Below, piece by piece: positions 58,326-64,000 of a DNA stretch of 64,000 bases. How positions within the stretch are numbered: position 1 is the first letter of the stretch; every line of letters starts with the position of its first letter. Position numbers and translations under genes: made by a program. This DNA comes from Hordeum vulgare subsp. vulgare (lineage: Eukaryota > Streptophyta > Magnoliopsida > Poales > Poaceae): NCBI RefSeq assembly GCF_904849725.1, contig NC_058518.1, positions 392,881,581 through 392,945,580 on the forward strand. The letters are read 5' to 3'. The notes under the pieces are model-generated. The model was not told where the DNA came from. It ran no database searches and saw only the letters and a program-made list of their open reading frames with translations.

Positions 58326-59028
58326 CAGGCTTGCCGCTCTTCTTCGAATTGCCCTTCTTTCCTTTGCCGTTTCTCTTGAAACTAGTGGTCTTATTCACCA
58401 TCAACACTTGATGCTCTTTACGGAGTTCAGACTCTGCGACTTTCAGCATCGCAAACAACTCGCCGGGAGACTTGTTCATCCCTTGCATGTTGTAGTTCAA
58501 CACAAAGCCTTTATAGCTTGGCGGCAGTGATTGAAGGATTCTGTCAGTGATAGCTTCTTGCGGGAGTTCAATCCCCGGCTCAGCTAGACGGTTTGAGTAC
58601 CCAGACATTTTGAGCACATGTTCACTGACAGATGAGTTTTCCTCCATCTTGCAAGCATATAATTTATTGGAGGTCTCATACCTCTCGATCCGGGCGTTCT
58701 TCTGAAAGATAAACTCCAACTCCTAGAACATCTCAAATGCTCCATGACGCTCAAAGCGACGTTGAAGTCCCGGTTCTAAGCCATACAAGACTGCACATTG
58801 AACTATTGAGTAGTCCTCCTTACGTGCTAACCAAGCGTTCTTAACATCCTAATCAGCCGTAGCGGGTGGTTCATCTCCTAACGCAGCATTAAGTACATAA
58901 TCCTTCTTCCCAGCTTGTAAGATTAGCTTAAGATTACGAGCCCAGTCTACAAAGTTGCTTCCATCATCTTTCAACTTAGCTTTCTCTAGGAACGTATTAA
59001 AATTCAGGATGACTGTCGCGTGAGCCAT
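58150..59028 (-). pseudogene. Element I gag, two nonsense codons
   Basis: ATG at 59028 starts MAHATVILNFNTFLEKAKLK, the copia gag start. In-frame TAG codons interrupt it at about 58851-58849 and 58725-58723; at the second, element F has Gln. From 58719 the frame is open to 58150: RYETSNKLYACKMEENSSVS, then zinc knuckle CYYCKGMGHWKRNC at about 58285-58245. It ends with VIDDRLS and a stop, where F's gag continues into protease in the same frame. Confidence 0.8.
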
Positions 59029-60284
59029 GATCTACAACACAAATATATATTCAAAGTGGACTTAGACTATGTTCAAGATAATTAGAGTTTAACTTAATCA
59101 AATTATTCGCTAAACTCCCACTCAAAAAGTACATCTCTCTAGTCATTTGAGTGGTTCATGATCCACTTACACTAGCTCAAGTCCGATCATCACGTGAGTT
59201 GAGTATAGTTTCAGTGGTAAGCATCCCTATGCTAATCATATCATCTATATGATTCATGATCGACCTTTCGGTCTCATGTGTTCCGAGGCCATGTCTGCAC
59301 ATGCTAGGCTCATCAAGCTTAACCCGAGTGTTTTGCGTGCGCAACTGTTTTGCACCCGTTGTATGTGAACGTTGAGTCTATCACACCCGATCATCACGTG
59401 GTGTCTAGAAACGAAGAACTCTAGCAACGGTGCACAGTCGGGGAGAACACAATTTCGTCTTGAAATTTTAGTGAGAGATCACCTCATAATGCTACCGTCG
59501 TTCTAAGCAAAATAAGGTGCATAAAAGGATTAACATCACATGCAATTCATAAGTGACATGATATGGCCATCATCACGTGCTTCTTGATCTCCATCACCAA
59601 AGCACCGGCACGATCTTCTTGTCACCGGCGCCACACCATGATCTCCATCAACGTGTTGCCATCGGGGTTGTCGTGCTACTCATGCTATTACTACTAAAGC
59701 TACATCCTAGCAAAATAGTAAACGCATCTGCAAGCACACACGTTAGTATAAAGACAACCCTATGGCTCCTGCCAGTTGCCGTACCATCGACGTGCAAGTC
59801 GATATTTCTATTACAACATGATCATCTCATACATCCAATATATCACATCACATCATTGGCCATATCACATCACAAGCATACCCTGCAAAAACAAGTTACA
59901 CGTCCTCTAATTTTGTTGTTGCATATTTTACGTGGTGACCATGGGTATCTAGTAGGATCGCATCTTACTTACGCAAACACCACAACGGAGATATATGAGT
60001 TGCTATTTAACCTCATCCAAGGACCTCCTCGGTCAAATCCGATTCAACTAAAGTTGGAGAAACCGACACTTGCCAGTCATCTTTGAGCAACGGAGTTACT
60101 CGTAACGATGAAACCAGTCTCTCGTAAGCGTACGAGTAATGTCGGTCCAAGCCGCTTCAATCCAACAATACCGCGGAATCAAGAAAAGACTAAGGAGGGC
60201 AGCAAAACGCACATCACCGCCCACAAAAACTTTTGTGTTCTACTCGAGAAGACATCTACGCATGAACCTAGCTCATGATGCCAC
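59029..60284 (-). other. Element I 5' leader with primer binding site
   Basis: 1256 bases of untranslated leader. PBS at 60271-60283 reads TGGCATCATGAGC on the minus strand, identical to E. Highly similar to the E leader. Confidence 0.8.
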
Positions 60285-62105
60285 TGTTGGGGAACGTCGC
60301 ATGGGAAACAAAAAATTTCCTACGCGCACGAGGACCTATCATGGTGATGTCCATCTACGAGAGGGGATGAGTGATCTACGTACCCTTGTAGATCGTACAG
60401 CAGAAGCGTTAGTGAACGCGGTTGATGTAGTGGAACGTCCTCACGTCCCTCGATCCGCCCCGCGAACAATCCCGCGATCAGTCCCACGATCTAGTACCGA
60501 ACGGATGGCACCTCCGCGTTCAGCACACGTACAGCTCGATGATGATCTCGGCCTTCTTGATCCAGTAAGAGAGACGGAGAGGTAGAAGAGTTCTCCGGCA
60601 GCGTGACAGCGCTCCGGAGGTTGGTGATGACCTTGTCTCAGCAGGGCTCCGCCCGAGCTCCGCAGAAACGCGATCTAGAGGAAAAAACGTGGAGGTATGT
60701 GGTCGGGCTGCCGTGGAAAAGTCGTCTCAAATCAGCCCTAAAACCTCCGTATATATAGGTGGGAGGGAGGGGACCTTGCCTTGGAGCTCAAGGAGCCCCA
60801 AGGGGGTCGGCCGAGTCCAAGGGGGGAGGACTCCCCCCCAAACCGAGTTGGACTTGGTTTGGTGGGAGGGAGTCCCCCTTCCTTCCCACCTCCTCCTTTT
60901 TTTTCTCTTGATTTTCTCTTCTTGGCGCATAGAGCCCTTTTGGGCTGTCCCACCAGCCCACTAAGGGCTGGTGTGCCACCCTCAAGGCCTATGGGCTTCC
61001 CCGGGGTGGGTTGCCCCCCCCCCCCCCCCGGTGAACTCCCGGAACCCATTCGTCATTCCCGGTACATTCCCGGTAACTCCGAAAACCTTCCGGTAATCAA
61101 ATGAGGTCATCCTATATATCAATCTTCGTTTCCGGACTATTCCGGAAACCCTCGTGACGTCCGTGATCTCATCCGGGACTCCGAACAACATTCGGTAACC
61201 AACCATATAACTCAAATACGCATAAAACAACGTCGAACCTTAAGTGTGCAGACCCTGCGGGTTCGAGAACTATGTAGACATGACCCAAGAGACTCCTCGG
61301 TCAATATCCAATAGCGGGACCTGGATGCCCATATTGGATCCTACATATTCTACGAAGATCTTATCGTTTGAACCTCAGTGCCAAGGATTCATATAATCCC
61401 GTATGTCATTCCCTTTGTCCTTCGGTATGTTACTTGCCCGAGATTCGATCGTCAGTATCCGTATACCTATTTCAATCTCGTTTACCGGCAAGTCTCTTTA
61501 CTCGTTCCGTAATACAAGATCCCGCAACTTACACTAAGTTACATTGCTTGCAAGGCTTGTGTGTGATGTTGTATTACCGAGTGGGCCCCGAGATACCTCT
61601 CCGTTCACACAGAGTGACAAATCCCAGTCTTAATCCATACTAACTCAACTAACACCTTCGGAGATACCTGTAGAGCTTCTTTATAGTCACCAAGTTACGT
61701 TGCGACGTTTGATACACACAAAGCATTCCTCCGGTGTCAGTGAGTTATATGATCTCATGGTCATAGGAATAAATACTTGACACGCAGAAAACAGTAGCAA
61801 CAAAATGACACGATCAACATGCTACGTCTATTAGTTGGGGTCTAGTCCATCACGTGATTCTCCTAATGACGTGATCCAGTTATCAAGTAACAACACCTTG
61901 TTCATAATCAGAAGACACTGACTATCTTTGATCAACTGGCTAGCCAACTAGAGGCTTGCTAGGGACGGTGTTTTGTCTATGTATCCACACATGTAAATGA
62001 GTCTTCATTCAATACAATTATAGCATGGATAATAAACGATTATCTTGATACAGGAATTATAATAATAACTATATTTATTATTGCCTCTAGGGCATAATTC
62101 CAACA
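60285..62105 (-). repeat. 5' LTR of element I
   Basis: 1821 bases. A long poly-C run starts near 61014. TATA box CTATATATAC on the minus strand at 60749-60758. Confidence 0.93.
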
Positions 62106-63275
62106 GGCACTAGGGTACTACCCTTACTTGGACAAGCATACCACTTATGATTAACCTCTCTCGCAAGCATCCGCAACTACAAAAGAAGAATTAAGACAAA
62201 GTCTAACCATAGCATTAAACTAGTGGATCCAAATCAGCCCCTCACGAAGCAATGCATAGACTCGGGTTTAAGCTTCTGTCACTCCAGCAACCCATCATCT
62301 ACTTACTACTTCCCAATGCCTTCCTCTAGGCCCAAATATGGTGAATTGTTATGTAGTCGACGTTCACATAACACCACTATAGGAAAAGACAACATACAGC
62401 ATATCAAAATACCAAACGAATATCAAATTCACATGACTATTATCAGCATGACTTATCCCATGTCCTCAGGAACAAAAGTAACTACTCACAAAGCATAATC
62501 ATAATCATGATCAGAGGTGTAATGAATAGCATCAAGGATCTGAACATAAACTCTTCCACCAAGTAATCCAACTAGCATCAACTACAAAGAGTAATCAACA
62601 CTACTAGCAACCTTACAAGTACCAATCGGAGTCGCCAGATGAAGATTGGTTACAAGAGATGAACTAGGGATTGGAGAGGAGATGGTGCTAATGAAGATGT
62701 TGATGAAGATACCTCCCCTCCGACGAGAGGAGTGTTGGTGATGACGATGGTGACGATTTCCCCCTCCGGGAGGGAATTTTCCCCGGCAGGATCGTCCTGC
62801 CAGAGCTCTAGATTGGATGTGCTCAAGTTCAGCCTCGTGGCGGCGGCGAAGCCACGAAAAAGCTCTCTATTGATTTTTTTTTCCAGACCAAAACCCTTCA
62901 TATAGCAAAAGAGGGGGGCTAGTGGGCTGTCAGGAAGCCGAAAAGCTTGCCCTGCGCCACCAGGGGGTGGTGGCGGTGGGCAGGCTTGTGGAGCCCTGGT
63001 GGCCCCCCTCCGGTAGTTCTTTCGCCTAGTATTTTTTATATATTCCAGAAAAAATCCACGTAACTTTTCAGGGCATTTGGAGATGTGCAGAATAGTGGAC
63101 TAGGATTTGCTCCTTTTCCAGTCTAGAATTCCTGCTGCGTGAATTCTCCCTCTTCAAATAAACCTTGCAAAATAAGAGAGAAAAGGCATAAGTATGGTAC
63201 CACAAGTAATATAACAGCCCAAAAAGCAATAAATATCAACATGAAAGCATGATGCAAAATGGACGTATCAACTAC

Positions 63276-64000
63276 GGGTACCTCTGAAAGTGTTTGTTGG
63301 GTTGGTACGAATCGAGATCGGGATTTGTCACTCCGTGTGACGGAGAGGTATCTCTGGGCCCACTCGGTAGAACATCATCATGAGCTCAATGTGACTAAGG
63401 AGTTAGTCACACGATGACGTGCTACGGAAAGAGTAAAGAGACTTACCGGTAATGAGATTGAATAAGGTATAGGTATACCGACGATCGAATCTCGGGCAAG
63501 TACTATACCGACAGACAAAGGGAATTGTATACGGGATTGATTGAATCCTTGACATCGTGGTTCATCCGATGAGATCATCGTGGAACGTGTGGGAGCCACC
63601 ATGGGTATCCAGGTCCCGCTGATGGTTATTGGCCGGAGAACGTCTCGGTCATGTCTGCATGCTTCCCGAACCCGTAGGGTCCACACACTTAAGGTTCGAT
63701 GATGCTAGGGTTATAGGGAAATGTTATACGAGGTTACCGAAAGTTGTTCGGAGTCCCGGATGAGATCCCGGACGTTACGAGGAGCTCTGGAATGGTCCGG
63801 AGGTAAATATTGATATATAGAATGGATGGTTTTGGACACCGGAAATGTTTCGGGCGTCACCGGTAGCGTACCGGGACCACCGGGACCACCGGAAATGGTC
63901 TCGGGGGTCCACCGGGAGGGGCCACTAGGCCCAAGAGGTAGCATGGGCCAAAAGGGGGAGGGCAACCAGCCCAAAGTGGGCTGGTGCGCCTCCCACAAGA
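63276..64000 (+). repeat. 3' LTR of element F, second part, runs off the window
   Basis: Continues the LTR after TSD actac. It matches 5' LTR positions from about 37154 to 37878. Roughly 620 bases of the LTR lie beyond the window. Confidence 0.92.

Larger units (their letters stand above)
53243..62105 (-). mobile_element. Element I: BARE/Angela-type Ty1/copia element, nearly complete
   Basis: Minus strand inside H. TSD ggcgc (53238-53242) and ggcac (62106-62110), one mismatch. LTRs 53243-55003 and 60285-62105. PPT, pol, gag, leader and PBS are all present. The LTRs are alike apart from a few changes and a 57-bp deletion in the left one. It is the youngest-looking complete element of the window together with E, and the only one with long uninterrupted pol. 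Confidence 0.94.
52871..63270 (-). mobile_element. H: solo gypsy LTR, split by copia I
   Basis: The LTR is 52871-53242 plus 62111-63270, about 1.53 kb, TGATGACCCACAAG to GACGTATCA. TSD actac is perfect (52866-52870 and 63271-63275), and no internal domain, PBS or PPT is present. So it is a solo LTR, the product of recombination between two LTRs of one element. Sequence resumes correctly across I (GGACCGGCGC, then CTAGGGTACT). Orientation is assigned by similarity to B, C, D and G. Confidence 0.9.
29915..64000 (-). mobile_element. Element C: gypsy element of B's architecture, extends beyond the window
   Basis: Minus strand, inserted in A's 3' LTR; left flank gtagg (29910-29914). Only its 3' part is visible: 3' LTR, PPT, noncoding region, second PPT, decayed extra ORF, spacer with predicted intron and promoter-like block, protease, gag C-terminus. 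Element F interrupts gag at 36728, so the 5' part of C lies right of the window. Confidence 0.85.
36728..64000 (+). mobile_element. Element F: BARE-1/Angela-type Ty1/copia element, + strand, extends beyond the window
   Basis: 5' LTR 36728-38499, PBS 38501, gag 41539, then protease-integrase-RT-RNase H to 52396, PPT 52428-52439, and 3' LTR 52440-52870 plus 63276-64000 (the rest is outside). Left flank agacc (36723-36727) in element C's gag. Interrupted by an LTR insertion (38720-40483), gypsy G (43903-50795) and solo LTR H with copia I (52871-63270). The order IN before RT is the Ty1/copia order. Confidence 0.93.

Noticed and set aside
59577..60086. 169-codon + strand ORF in the leader of I (partial copy at 23274-23742)
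   Set aside because: Antisense to the untranslated leader and truncated in E. No support beyond openness.
62223..62498. 91-codon ORF in H
   Set aside because: Inside a solo LTR, with no homologue in the other LTRs that I can see.
1..64000. A host gene hidden between the elements
   Set aside because: All gaps over 300 bases fall inside elements bounded by LTRs and TSDs. No exon set other than the element-borne ones is recognisable.

Overview
This 64 kb window is intergenic heterochromatin of a large grass genome, most probably a Triticeae species (wheat, Aegilops, barley or rye). The basis is the BARE-1/Angela/WIS-type Ty1/copia LTRs (start TGTTGGAAATATGCCCTAGA), their gag-pol proteins, and several Ty3/gypsy LTRs of the Sabrina/WHAM/Fatima kind that end in GACGTATCA. 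Family names are from memory of the families and need a repeat-library search. I see no host gene, tRNA or rRNA. Every stretch I can explain belongs to LTR retrotransposons nested up to five deep.

Layout. Element A (gypsy, + strand, oldest, probably Tat-like) supplies 1-2069, 11925-13455 and 29154-29914. It carries decayed reverse transcriptase, RNase H and integrase, then an antisense intron-bearing gene, then part of its 3' LTR. Element B (gypsy, - strand, 2070-11924) sits in A's integrase. Element D (gypsy, - strand, 13456-29153) sits in A's 3' region and contains copia element E (- strand, 17139-25768). Gypsy C (- strand, from 29915 to beyond the window) sits in A's 3' LTR. Copia F (+ strand, BARE/Angela, from 36728 to beyond the window) sits in C's gag. 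F was hit by an LTR insertion in its leader (38720-40483), by gypsy G (- strand, 43903-50795) in its polyprotein, and by solo gypsy LTR H (52871-63270) in its 3' LTR. H contains copia I (- strand, 53243-62105), the best preserved element, with a 1089-codon pol frame. Deepest path: A > C > F > H > I. Most junctions are fixed by 5-bp target-site duplications (TSDs) and by coding sequence that resumes in register.

How the parts relate. A, F and I encode (or encoded) RT and integrase. B, C, D and G do not: B and C end their polyprotein right after the protease, and D and G keep only a short gag-like frame, so these must be mobilised in trans. B and C share an unusual second module: an LTR-promoter-like segment, a CT-rich leader, a predicted 5'UTR intron, a separate roughly 336-residue ORF, and a second polypurine-tract motif just behind it. 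A carries on its opposite strand a coiled-coil gene split by two small introns whose frame stays open across both introns and across the 15.7-kb D insertion, apart from point stops. These two arrangements are the most interesting content of the window. Other points of note are a 136-bp host duplication flanking E, repeated primer-binding-site motifs with shifted LTR ends in D and G, and E's near-identical LTRs around a heavily decayed interior.
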